Below, piece after piece: positions 1 to 7,304 of a DNA stretch of 39,326 bases (position 1 is the stretch's first letter; each line of letters starts with the position of its first letter). Location: NCBI RefSeq assembly GCF_004348455.1, contig NZ_SMKA01000046.1, positions 1 to 39,326 on the forward strand. The letters run 5' to 3'. The stretch comes from Kribbella albertanoniae (lineage in GTDB: Bacteria; Actinomycetota; Actinomycetes; Propionibacteriales; Kribbellaceae). A program made the position numbers and the translations under genes. The notes under the pieces are model-generated. The model did no database searches. It was not told where the DNA came from and saw nothing but the letters and a program-made list of their open reading frames with translations.

Positions 1-1047
1 GGTGTCGGGGTTGGCGAGGGCCAGGGGGTGGCCGAGGTCGCCGCCGCTGCGGAGGCGCTCGTCCAGGGGGACCTCGCCGAGGAGGGGGATCGGGTAGCCG
101 AGGCGGGCGGAGAGGGTCTCCGCGACGCGGCTGCCACCGCCGCTGCCGAAGATCTCGATGCGGTGCTCGGGGCCGCAGTGCGGGCAGGGGAGGAAGGACA
201 TGTTCTCGATGACACCGGCGACCCGCTGGTGCACCATCTGGGCCATCGTGCCGGCTCGCTCGGCCACCTCGGCGGCGGCCTCCTGCGGGGTGGTGACGAC
301 GATGACCTCGGCGCTGGTCAGCCGCTGGCCGACCGAGATCGCGATGTCACCGGTACCCGGGGGCAGGTCGAGGAGCAGGACGTCGAGGTCGCCCCAGTAG
401 ACGTCGGCGAGCATCTGCACGAGTGCCCGGTCGAGGATCGGGCCGCGCCAGGCGACCACCTGGTCGCGCTTCGGCTTCAGCATCCCGATCGAGATCACCT
501 TCACGCCGTGGGCGGGCACCGGCATGATCATGTCGTCCACCGCCGTCGGCCGCTCGTCGGCGACACCGAACATCGCCGGGATCGAGTGCCCGTAGATGTC
601 CGCGTCCAGCACGCCGACGGACAGCCCCTGGCGGGCCATCGCGACGGCGAGGTTCACCGTCACCGAGGACTTGCCGACGCCACCCTTGCCGGAGGCGATC
701 GCGAACACCTTGGTCAGCGAGTCGGCCCGGGAGAACGGGATCTCCTTCTCGGCCACGCCACCGCGCAGTTGCGTCTGCAGGGCCTTGCGCTGCTCGGCCG
801 ACATCACCCCGAGGTCGATCTCGACCCCGGTGACGCCTTCGAGTTTGCTCACCGCGGCCGTCGTGTCGCGCCGCAACGTGTCCTTCATCGGACAGCCCGC
901 GACGGTCAGCAGAATCCGGACCGCGACCACACCGTCCTCGCGCACGACGACGGACTCGACCATCCCGAGATCGGTGATCGGTTTCTTGATCTCGGGGTCG
1001 AGCACACCACCGAGAGCCGTGGTCACCTGATCAGCAGTGGGAGCCAT
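1..1047 (-). CDS. mrp: Mrp/ApbC-family P-loop ATPase (Fe-S cluster carrier), 3' end outside window
   Basis: This gene encodes a cytoplasmic ATPase of the Mrp/NBP35 family, which carries or inserts iron-sulfur clusters. The first 349 codons are visible and the frame is still open at base 1. The N-terminal ~95 residues form a DUF59/MIP18-like domain containing the GCPMKDTL motif (about residues 51-58). The deviant Walker A GKGGVGKS follows at about 120-127, then VLDADIYGHS and DLPPGTGD, and near the C terminus the CPHCG cysteine pair expected to hold the cluster. The start is the ATG at 1045-1047, which gives the normal N terminus of the family. Its promoter must lie in the 171-base divergent gap shared with the protease gene. 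Family assignment is firm; the client proteins cannot be told from sequence. Confidence 0.93.
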   Translation of the reverse strand, partial: MAPTADQVTTALGGVLDPEIKKPITDLGMVESVVVREDGVVAVRILLTVAGCPMKDTLRRDTTAAVSKLEGVTGVEIDLGVMSAEQRKALQTQLRGGVAEKEIPFSRADSLTKVFAIASGKGGVGKSSVTVNLAVAMARQGLSVGVLDADIYGHSIPAMFGVADERPTAVDDMIMPVPAHGVKVISIGMLKPKRDQVVAWRGPILDRALVQMLADVYWGDLDVLLLDLPPGTGDIAISVGQRLTSAEVIVVTTPQEAAAEVAERAGTMAQMVHQRVAGVIENMSFLPCPHCGPEHRIEIFGSGGGSRVAETLSARLGYPIPLLGEVPLDERLRSGGDLGHPLALANPDT

Positions 1048-1186
1048 ACCCCAAGGCTACGTGCTCGACGGAAACCACCGGACCACGGTCCCTGTGACCT
1101 AGCTCCGGCAAGGCGACCCTTACCCGAGATCCTTTCAGCTGTGACGGAAGGGTTGGCAACGTTGTCACCACCTCGCTATTTTGAGA

Positions 1187-1210
1187 CTCAAGGATCCGCC
1201 CGTCCTTGAG
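1187..1210 (+). promoter_or_regulatory. 5' leader hairpin overlapping the protease ribosome site
   Basis: CTCAAGGA (1187-1194) and TCCTTGAG (1203-1210) form a perfect 8-bp stem with an 8-base loop. The 3' arm runs into the GAGGAG ribosome site (1208-1213) of the gene starting at 1219, so folding would partly hide the start region. Further upstream a TTGGCA (1153-1158) and TATTTT (1177-1182) pair with 18-base spacing is a possible promoter. The inverted repeat is seen directly; a regulatory role is inference. Confidence 0.4.
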
Positions 1211-1218
1211 GAGATCGC

Positions 1219-2334
1219 ATGAGACGCCCCTCCCGCCAGACCACGCTCAGCCTGCTCGCAGCCCTCGCCGTCGCCGGTGTCGCCGGCATCGCCACCACCG
1301 CGATGGCCCAACCCGCCGAACCGAGATCCCCCGTCGTCAGCGCGACCGACGTCGACGGTGACGCGCTGCCGGACGACTGGGAACGCAACGGGTACGACGC
1401 CAATGGTGATGGCATCGTCGATGTCGACCTACCGGCGATGGGCGCGAGCCCGGACCAGAAGGACCTGTTCGTCGAGGTCGACCACATGGCCGGCTTCCTC
1501 GGACCGATCGTCGCGTTCGACCGCGCCGTCCAGGTCTACGCGACCGCGCCGGTGTCGAATCCGAACGGCAGCACCGGCATCCGGCTCCATGTCGACCTCG
1601 GACCGGCCGGAGGGACGAAGTACAACCTCGGCGGTGGAAACGAGGTGCCCTATGCCGCGAGTCTCACCACGTCCCAGGTGTACGCGGCCAAGGCCACCCA
1701 TCAGACCGCGGCCCGGGCAGCGGTCTTCCACTACTTCCTCTACATGGACCGGTACAACAACGGCTGCGGCGGCTACGCCTTCGGGGTCCCGGGCGACCTG
1801 GCCATCGTCGCGATGAGCCCGGTGTGCACGAACCCGACCGAGAACACCTGGACCGGCGTCTTCATCCACGAGTTCGGCCACCTGCTCGGTCTGCATCACG
1901 GCGGCGCCGACGCTACGAACTTCAAGCCGAACTACCTGAGCGTGATGAACTACGCCTTCAGCAACCGCGGCGTACTCCGCGCTGACGGCAGCAGCCCGTA
2001 CTTCGGCTACCAGGAGTCCGCTCTGCCGCCTCTGAGCGAGACCAGCCTGTCCGAGCCGCGCGGTCTCGGCACACCCTCAGCCGACGAGTGGCGCACCATC
2101 TACGAGTGCCCCAGCGGCACCCAGACCACCAGCGGCCCGGCCGGTCAACCGATCGACTGGAACTGCGACGGTGACACCACCGACACCGCTGCCCAGGTCG
2201 ATCTCAACAACGACGGCCAACTCACCCAGCTCAACAGTCACGCCGACTGGTACGCACTCCGGTACGGCGGCGGCGCCGTCGGCGACCCGGTCGGAACCGC
2301 CCTGAGGGTGGTTCAGAGGCCGGGGGCGCCGTAA
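1219..2334 (+). CDS. Secreted zinc metalloprotease, metzincin type, with calcium-binding-like loops
   Basis: This is an exported zinc-dependent endopeptidase of unknown substrate. Residues 1-30 are a Sec signal peptide with an arginine-rich start, a hydrophobic core and an A-M-A cleavage region. Asp/Asn-rich loops of the thrombospondin-3/EF-hand kind follow (DVDGDALPDDW, DANGDGIVDVD). The zinc site is HEFGHLLGLHH, with His217, Glu218, His221 and the third ligand His227, and the Met-turn is SVMNY around Met243, which together define a metzincin. A second Asp-rich cluster (DWNCDGD, DLNNDGQ) lies near the C terminus. No long propeptide is visible between the signal peptide and the mature part. 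The ATG follows GAGGAG at 1208-1213. The 3' end overlaps the convergent pspAB gene by 22 bases. The class is firm; the exact MEROPS family is not. Confidence 0.85.
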   Translation: MRRPSRQTTLSLLAALAVAGVAGIATTAMAQPAEPRSPVVSATDVDGDALPDDWERNGYDANGDGIVDVDLPAMGASPDQKDLFVEVDHMAGFLGPIVAFDRAVQVYATAPVSNPNGSTGIRLHVDLGPAGGTKYNLGGGNEVPYAASLTTSQVYAAKATHQTAARAAVFHYFLYMDRYNNGCGGYAFGVPGDLAIVAMSPVCTNPTENTWTGVFIHEFGHLLGLHHGGADATNFKPNYLSVMNYAFSNRGVLRADGSSPYFGYQESALPPLSETSLSEPRGLGTPSADEWRTIYECPSGTQTTSGPAGQPIDWNCDGDTTDTAAQVDLNNDGQLTQLNSHADWYALRYGGGAVGDPVGTALRVVQRPGAP

Positions 2335-2876
2335 ACGGGGAACCAGCGCGCGAGATCGGATTCGAGCCGCAGGTCGGTCCCGAGCAGGGACTTGATCTGC
2401 AGCTCGGATGCGTTGTCCCGGCGGTCGGCGCCGACCGGGACGAACGGATACCAGGAGCCGCGCTTGTAGAGGTAGACCAAGCCGAGTGACTTCGACCCGT
2501 TGCTGAAGTTCACCAGGGTGCACAGCAGTGCGGAGCCGAAACCTGCGTCGACGAGCGACGTGTTCACCCCGTGCAGGTCGGTGACCAGGCCCTCGAGGTT
2601 GTCCGGAGTGGTCTCGCGGACCAGCCAGGTGAAGCCGTAGGAGTCGGTGACGGAGGAGAACTTTCCGTTGTCGAGGGCAAGTAGTTTGTCGACCTCTGCC
2701 CGCAGTGCGGTGAACCCACCGCCCTCGGCGGACTTGAAGCAGACCGAGCCGGTGCCGGTCGCGTGCCACCCACCCGCGGTTTCCAGGGTGATGGCAGCGG
2801 ACGGCAGCGAGAACAGCTGGTCGAGATTCGGCGGGACCGCTTTGCTGCGGCCGAGCAAGATATCGAGGAAGCCCAT
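2313..2876 (-). CDS. pspAB: PspA-associated protein PspAB
   Basis: This 187-residue cytoplasmic protein matches the actinobacterial PspAB family, which is linked by gene neighbourhood to PspA and to the membrane protease HtpX in envelope stress. It starts MGFLDILLGRSKAVPPNLDQ and has conserved aromatic segments such as YGFTWLV and RGSWYPFVP, with no signal peptide or membrane span. I chose the ATG at 2874-2876 because it gives the family N terminus and lies only four bases past the htpX stop codon, so the two are probably translationally coupled. A longer upstream reading would run inside htpX. The biochemical function of the family is not established. PspA itself is not in the window. Confidence 0.82.
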   Translation of the reverse strand: MGFLDILLGRSKAVPPNLDQLFSLPSAAITLETAGGWHATGTGSVCFKSAEGGGFTALRAEVDKLLALDNGKFSSVTDSYGFTWLVRETTPDNLEGLVTDLHGVNTSLVDAGFGSALLCTLVNFSNGSKSLGLVYLYKRGSWYPFVPVGADRRDNASELQIKSLLGTDLRLESDLARWFPVYGAPGL

Positions 2877-2880
2877 AGGT

Positions 2881-3780
2881 CTAAGCTTGCTCGCCGAGCT
2901 CGCGGGACAGCACACCGAGCCGGTCGAGGCGTGTCTCCAGCGGCGGGTGGGTGGAGAACAGCGACGACAGCGAGACGCCCTTGCCGGAGATGGCCGGGGC
3001 GAAGAAGAACGCGTTGAACGCCTCCGCCTGGCGCAGGTCGCGGGACGGTATTCGGGCGATGTCGCCACTGATCTTGGTCAGCGCCGAGGCCAGAGCCGAT
3101 GGTCGGCCGGTCAGCATGGCACCGGCTCGGTCCGCGGCCAGCTCGCGGTAGCGCGACAGCGCCCGCGTCAGCAGGAACGAGATCGCGTACACCGCGGCGG
3201 ACACCGCAACGATGGTCAGCACGATCACGGCCGTGTTCTGGTCACGCCGCCCGCCGAGCCCGCTGTACAGCCCGAAGCGAGTGATCAGCCCAGCCAGCAC
3301 GCCAAGGAACGACGCGATCGTCATCACCGCGACATCGCGGTGCGCGACATGGGACAGCTCGTGGGACAGCACGCCCTCAAGCTCGTCCGCGTCCAGCCGG
3401 CGCATGATCCCGGTCGTCACGCAGACCACCGCGTTCTTCGGATTCCGCCCGGTGGCGAACGCGTTCGGCAGGTCGACATCGGCGATCGCGACCCGTGGCT
3501 TCGGCATGTCGGCCAGCGCGCAGAGGCGGTCGATCGCGCCATGCAGCTGTGGTGCCTCCTCCGGCGTGACGATCCGGCCGCCCATCGCGTAGAGCGCGAT
3601 CTTGTCGGAGAAGAAGTACTGGACGAACAGCGCGCCACCGGCGATCAGCACCGCGATCACCGCGCTCTTCGTCAACGCGATCAGGGCCGCGACGAAAGCG
3701 ACGTACAACAGCCCCAGCAGGAAGCTGGTCACGAGCATCCGCCTGCTCAGTCCCCGATCGGGCGCGAACCTGCTCTTCAT
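2881..3780 (-). CDS. htpX: Membrane zinc metalloprotease HtpX (M48B)
   Basis: HtpX is an inner-membrane protease that degrades misfolded membrane proteins. The 299-residue length is normal. Two N-terminal membrane spans (about 15-36 and 38-56) precede the catalytic HELSH at 140-144. Two more hydrophobic segments follow (about 152-172 and 186-206), then the third zinc ligand Glu213 in ELAADRAG and the usual C-terminal STHPPLETR motif. The ATG at 3778-3780 has a very strong ribosome site (AAGGAGG, complement of 3786-3792). It is followed immediately by pspAB and preceded after 31 bases by the DUF1003 gene on the same strand, so it is probably part of one five-gene transcript. Confidence 0.95.
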   Translation of the reverse strand: MKSRFAPDRGLSRRMLVTSFLLGLLYVAFVAALIALTKSAVIAVLIAGGALFVQYFFSDKIALYAMGGRIVTPEEAPQLHGAIDRLCALADMPKPRVAIADVDLPNAFATGRNPKNAVVCVTTGIMRRLDADELEGVLSHELSHVAHRDVAVMTIASFLGVLAGLITRFGLYSGLGGRRDQNTAVIVLTIVAVSAAVYAISFLLTRALSRYRELAADRAGAMLTGRPSALASALTKISGDIARIPSRDLRQAEAFNAFFFAPAISGKGVSLSSLFSTHPPLETRLDRLGVLSRELGEQA

Positions 3781-3811
3781 CGTGACCTCCTTCCGTTGCC
3801 TGTCACCGAGA

Positions 3812-4339
3812 TTAGCGCGGCCCCAAAGGAGCCTCGCGGTCCAGCTCGGCCAGCAGGGATTTGAGCTCGGAACGCAGGAAGTCGCGGGTGGCGACCTCGC
3901 CGACCGCCATCCGCAGCGACGCCATCTCGCGGGCCAGGAACTCCATGTCCGCGCGGGTCCGGGTGTCGATGTCGCGGTCCCGTTCGTACTGGACGCGGTC
4001 GCGGGCCTCCTGCCGGTTCTGCGCGAGCAGGATCAGCGGAGCGGCGTACGACGCCTGCAGGCTGAGCGCGAGGGTGAGGAAGATGAACGGGTAGGTGTCG
4101 AACCGCAGGTTCTCCGGCGCGAAGATGTTCCAGACCACCCAGAACACGATCGTTCCGGTCATGTAGACCAGGAACTTCCCGGTACCGAGGAACCGCGCGA
4201 TCCGCTCCGACAGCCGTCCGAACGCATCGGCGTCGTACGCGGACCGGATGGCGAGGGTACGGCGCAGCTCCCGCGGGATGTCCAGGCGGTTGGCGGCGCG
4301 CGAGCGCCGGTCGTCGGTACTGCGGTCGTCACGAGCCAT
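3812..4339 (-). CDS. DUF1003 two-span membrane protein
   Basis: This 175-residue protein belongs to the DUF1003 family. A charged N terminus (about 1-50) precedes two membrane spans (about 56-73 and 84-107). Between them lies the family's NIFAP-type segment followed by FIFLTLALSLQASYAAPLIL. The C-terminal third (108-170) is charged and probably coiled-coil. I chose the ATG at 4337-4339, which has a GGAGG ribosome site ten bases upstream and overlaps the end of the upstream PRC/MgtE_N/CBS gene by 11 bases, so translation is likely coupled. Molecular function is unknown. The pairing with a cytosolic MgtE_N/CBS protein suggests a role connected with divalent ions or membrane state, but this is inference. 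Confidence 0.85.
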   Translation of the reverse strand: MARDDRSTDDRRSRAANRLDIPRELRRTLAIRSAYDADAFGRLSERIARFLGTGKFLVYMTGTIVFWVVWNIFAPENLRFDTYPFIFLTLALSLQASYAAPLILLAQNRQEARDRVQYERDRDIDTRTRADMEFLAREMASLRMAVGEVATRDFLRSELKSLLAELDREAPLGPR

Positions 4340-5591
4340 CGTGGTCCACCTCCTGCGGTTGGTCGGTTTCACGCCAGTCAGCGGGCAGCAGATGGTCCAG
4401 TACGTCGTCGACGGTGACTGCGCCGAGCAGTCTGCCGTCCTCGTCGAGCACTGGTGCCGCAACCAGGTTGTACGTCGCGAGGTACTTGCTGACCGCTACC
4501 AGGCTGTCGTCCGGCCGCAGTCCGTCCAGGTCGGTGTCCAGAGCGGCGGACACCAGCTCCGACGGCGGTTCGCGGAGCAGGCGCTGGATGTGGCCGACTC
4601 CGATGAACCGTCCGGTCGGAGTCTCCAGTGGTGGCCGGCAGACGTAGATCATCGCGGCCAGTGCCGGACTGAGCTCAGCATTGCGGACATGAGCGAGAGC
4701 GTCGGCCACAGTCGCGTCCACCGGCAGGATGACTGGCTCTGACGTCATCAGACCACCAGCAGTGCGCTCCTCGTACGTGAGCAGCCGCCGCACGTCCTCG
4801 GCTTCGTCCGGTTCCATCAGCGTCAGCAGCCGCTCTGCGGTGTCTGTCGGCAGCTCGGCGATCAGGTCGGCCGCATCGTCCGGTGACATCTCCTCCAGTA
4901 CGTCGGCAGCCCGCTCGGTGTCCAGACCGGCCAGGATCTCCACCTGGTCGTCCTCCGGCAGCTCCTCGAGTACGTCGGCCAGCCGCTCGTCGTTGAGTGC
5001 CGCAGCGATCTCCTTACGCCGCTTGGGCGACAGATCATGCAGTACGGCGGCCAGGTCGGCTGCACGCATTGAGTCGAACGCAGCCAGGATGTGCGTGGCC
5101 CCCTGACCCTCCTCGACCTGCGCGAACCCGCTCACCTCGGACCAGTCGAGCACATGCGACTGCCCGCGGCGCCGGAACCGCTTGCTGCCTTCGCGGACCG
5201 CCACCTTCGACAGCACCCAGTCCTTGGTCCGCCACTGCTCCATGGCCATGTCGAAGACCACACCGGTCGTCTCGGTCTCCCGAACGGTGACAGTGCGGTC
5301 CAGCATCTCGCCCAGCACCAGGATCTCGGTGGCGCGCTGTTCGAAGCGCCGCATGTTCACCAGACCGGTCGTGATCACGTGTCCGGCGTCGACCGAGGTG
5401 ACCCGCGTCATCGGCACGAAGATGCGACGCCGGGCGAACACCTCCACCACCAGCCCGAGCACCCGCGGCGGCTGCGTACCCTGCCGCAGCATGGCGACCA
5501 CATCCCGCACCTTGCCGACCTGATCGCCATTGGGGTCGTAAACAGGCAGACCAGCCAGCCGTGCGACATAAACGCGCGTGGGTCCAGTCAT
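4329..5591 (-). CDS. PRC-barrel / MgtE N-domain / CBS-pair protein without a transporter domain
   Basis: This 420-residue soluble protein combines three modules. A PRC-barrel-like segment with PVYDPNGDQVGKVRDV (about 5-70) comes first, then a second barrel-like stretch to about 150. A superhelical MgtE intracellular N domain with repeated DVLEEL/DVLEEM motifs spans about 165-280, and a CBS pair about 283-405. In MgtE channels the N domain and CBS pair sense cytosolic magnesium. Here the membrane channel is absent, so the protein is a sensor or regulator at most, not a magnesium transporter, although automatic pipelines may name it one. The 11-base overlap with the DUF1003 membrane gene makes that protein a plausible partner. 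The ATG at 5589-5591 lies 24 bases beyond the preceding stop. Confidence 0.85.
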   Translation of the reverse strand: MTGPTRVYVARLAGLPVYDPNGDQVGKVRDVVAMLRQGTQPPRVLGLVVEVFARRRIFVPMTRVTSVDAGHVITTGLVNMRRFEQRATEILVLGEMLDRTVTVRETETTGVVFDMAMEQWRTKDWVLSKVAVREGSKRFRRRGQSHVLDWSEVSGFAQVEEGQGATHILAAFDSMRAADLAAVLHDLSPKRRKEIAAALNDERLADVLEELPEDDQVEILAGLDTERAADVLEEMSPDDAADLIAELPTDTAERLLTLMEPDEAEDVRRLLTYEERTAGGLMTSEPVILPVDATVADALAHVRNAELSPALAAMIYVCRPPLETPTGRFIGVGHIQRLLREPPSELVSAALDTDLDGLRPDDSLVAVSKYLATYNLVAAPVLDEDGRLLGAVTVDDVLDHLLPADWRETDQPQEVDHDGS

Positions 5592-5615
5592 GGTCGAAGG
5601 CTAACCCGCAGGCGC

Positions 5616-6131
5616 TCAGCTCAACTTGCGACGCCGACTGACGCGCCGGTGCAGCGTCATCGGCTTCCGGCCTCGGGTGGTGGCTGGTGTACCAGTCGGT
5701 GTCTCGTACGGCGATGCTCCGTCGAAGCCAGTGATCTCACCAGTGGGCTCCAGAACGAGGATGTCCGCTTCAGAACGCCACCGCTCCAGCTGAGTGTCCA
5801 GTCCGGCCGCGTTGAGCCGTTCCGTCCGCAGCACGAGCGCAGCGGCCGTCCACTCCTCGGTCCCCGGCTGCAACCGCCGTACCGTCGCTTTCCAGCTCGC
5901 CAACCGGTTGGTGGCCGGCTTGGCCGGTACGACGACCTCCGCCGTACCCGCTGTGGCCAGCCCGGGCAGCGGCTGCTCCGCACTACCGTCAGCATCCGCC
6001 AGTACGACGTACTGGCCGTCGACCGTGGCAAACCAGGCCGGTGCGGGGCGGCGGCCGCCCCACGTGAGCCAGACGAGTCCAGCCTTCTTCATCGTGGTGG
6101 CGATCTCTGTCACAGCCTCCTCGCGGTTCAC
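5616..6131 (-). CDS. Conserved-looking hypothetical protein, first gene of the minus-strand run
   Basis: I do not recognise a named family for this 171-residue soluble protein. It starts with a GTG (6129-6131) to give MNREEAVTEIATTMKKAGLVWL. Residues ~20-75 look like a small beta-rich fold (WLTWGGRRPAPAWFATVDGQ, then YVVLADADG), reminiscent of short actinobacterial FMN-binding-like or split-barrel proteins. The C terminus is strongly basic and ends RRVSRRRKLS. There is no signal peptide or membrane span. It precedes the PRC/MgtE_N/CBS gene by 24 bases on the same strand and so probably heads the operon reaching pspAB. Its promoter shares a 94-base divergent gap with the lyase gene. Confidence 0.7.
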   Translation of the reverse strand: MNREEAVTEIATTMKKAGLVWLTWGGRRPAPAWFATVDGQYVVLADADGSAEQPLPGLATAGTAEVVVPAKPATNRLASWKATVRRLQPGTEEWTAAALVLRTERLNAAGLDTQLERWRSEADILVLEPTGEITGFDGASPYETPTGTPATTRGRKPMTLHRRVSRRRKLS

Positions 6132-6142
6132 GGCACCAGGGT

Positions 6143-6175
6143 GTCACAGTGAGCGATGTCACCGGGCACTGTGAC
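6143..6175. promoter_or_regulatory. Inverted repeat in divergent promoter region
   Basis: GTCACAGTG (6143-6151) and CACTGTGAC (6167-6175) form a perfect 9-bp inverted repeat with a 15-base spacer. It lies between the start of the minus-strand five-gene run (6131) and the CitE-like lyase (6226), so one dimeric regulator could control both. No regulator for it is identifiable in the window. The palindrome is seen; function is inferred. Confidence 0.4.
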
Positions 6176-6225
6176 GACGTTTCGCCGTACGCTGCCGGTG
6201 ACTGGTGGGTAACCAAGGAGGTCGC

Positions 6226-7188
6226 ATGTCTGAGCAGGTCCTGCGGAGCAGAAGGTCGTGTCTGGCCACCCCGGGGTCCAACCCGCGGTTCCTGGCCAAG
6301 GCGAAGGGGCTGGACGCCGACCAGGTGTTCCTCGACCTGGAGGACTCGGTCGCGCCGATCGCCAAGGTGGACGCCCGCAAGAACATCGTGGCGGCGCTCA
6401 ACGAGGGCGGCTGGGGCAACAAGGTCCGCGTGGTCCGGGTGAACGACTGGACCACCGAGTGGACCTACGCGGACGTGATCGAGGTCGTCGGTGGCGCCGG
6501 CGCGAACCTGGACTGCATCATGCTGCCGAAGGTGCAGACCGCCGAGCAGGTGGTCGCCCTGGACCTGCTGCTCACCCAGATCGAGAAGGTGCACGGCTAC
6601 GAGCCGGGCAAGATCGGCATCGAGGCGCAGATCGAGAACGCCCTCGGCCTGACCAACGTGAACGCGATCGCGGCCGCCTCGCCGCGGGTCGAGACGATCA
6701 TCTTCGGCCCGGCCGACTTCATGGCCTCGATCAACATGAAGTCGCTCGTGGTCGGCGAGCAGCCGCCCGGGTACGACGTCGGCGACGCCTATCACTACAT
6801 CCTGATGCAGATCCTGATGGCGGCCCGCGCCTACGGCAAGCAGGCCATCGACGGGCCGTACCTGCAGATCAAGGAGGTCGACGGCTTCCGTCGCGTGGCC
6901 GGCCGCTCGGCCGCCCTCGGCTTCGACGGCAAGTGGGTCCTGCACCCGGACCAGATCGCCGCCGCCAACGAGGTCTACTCCCCGCGCCAGGAGGACTACG
7001 ACCACTCCGAGAACATCCTCGACGCCTACGACCACTACACCTCGGCCGCCGGTGGCGCCCGCGGTGCGGTGATGCTCGGCGACGAGATGATCGACGAGGC
7101 CTCCCGCAAGATGGCCCTCGTCATCTCCGCCAAGGGCCGGGCAGCCGGCATGACCCGCACCGACCCCTGGCAGCCTCCCACCGACTGA
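6226..7188 (+). CDS. HpcH/HpaI-CitE family lyase, probably malyl-CoA / beta-methylmalyl-CoA lyase
   Basis: This 320-residue cytoplasmic enzyme is a TIM-barrel CoA-ester lyase of the CitE type, which cleaves or forms malyl-CoA-like thioesters with a divalent metal. It shows the N-terminal RSCLATPGSNPRFLAKA phosphate/CoA-binding region, FLDLEDSV (about 35-42), the metal-binding IEAQIENALGL and FGPADFMA. The C terminus (GKWVLHPDQIAAANEVYSP) is the usual adenine-side motif. I chose the ATG at 6226 because AAGGAGG lies seven to eleven bases upstream; the in-frame GTG at 6205 lacks such a site. With the acyl-CoA dehydrogenase and MaoC protein further right it resembles the actinomycete ethylmalonyl-CoA pathway set. 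The exact substrate (L-malyl-CoA versus beta-methylmalyl-CoA or citramalyl-CoA) is inference. Confidence 0.85.
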   Translation: MSEQVLRSRRSCLATPGSNPRFLAKAKGLDADQVFLDLEDSVAPIAKVDARKNIVAALNEGGWGNKVRVVRVNDWTTEWTYADVIEVVGGAGANLDCIMLPKVQTAEQVVALDLLLTQIEKVHGYEPGKIGIEAQIENALGLTNVNAIAAASPRVETIIFGPADFMASINMKSLVVGEQPPGYDVGDAYHYILMQILMAARAYGKQAIDGPYLQIKEVDGFRRVAGRSAALGFDGKWVLHPDQIAAANEVYSPRQEDYDHSENILDAYDHYTSAAGGARGAVMLGDEMIDEASRKMALVISAKGRAAGMTRTDPWQPPTD

Positions 7189-7192
7189 CCAC

Positions 7193-7237
7193 AACGTCCG
7201 AACAACCGGAGGAGGGCCCTCCGATCCTTCGGACGTT
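7193..7237. terminator. Nested hairpin repeat, copy 1
   Basis: AACGTCCGAA (7193-7202) pairs with TTCGGACGTT (7228-7237). Inside the loop the self-complementary GGAGGGCCCTCC (7211-7222) can form a second stem. It starts four bases after the stop codon of the lyase gene and lies between two convergent genes, which fits a bidirectional terminator. There is no clear T-run. A second near-identical copy follows. Confidence 0.6.
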
Positions 7238-7254
7238 GCAGGTGGCCACTCGCT

Positions 7255-7299
7255 AACGTCCGAAAGACCGGAGGAGGGCCCTCCGATGCTTCGGACGTT
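7255..7299. terminator. Nested hairpin repeat, copy 2
   Basis: This 45-base element repeats copy 1 at a 62-base offset. Both 10-base outer arms and the inner GGAGGGCCCTCC (7273-7284) are identical, and only a few connecting bases differ. It ends five bases before the cyclophilin stop codon. Each copy probably serves one of the two convergent genes, or the pair is a short dispersed repeat used as terminator. Confidence 0.6.
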
Positions 7300-7304
7300 A
7301 GGGG

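Noticed and set aside
28..1209. Plus-strand open frame of 393 codons at the window start
   Set aside because: It mirrors the Mrp gene on the other strand, which carries clear Walker and CPHCG motifs.
4329..5591. Annotation as a magnesium transporter MgtE
   Set aside because: The protein has the MgtE N and CBS domains but no membrane-spanning channel, so it cannot transport ions alone.
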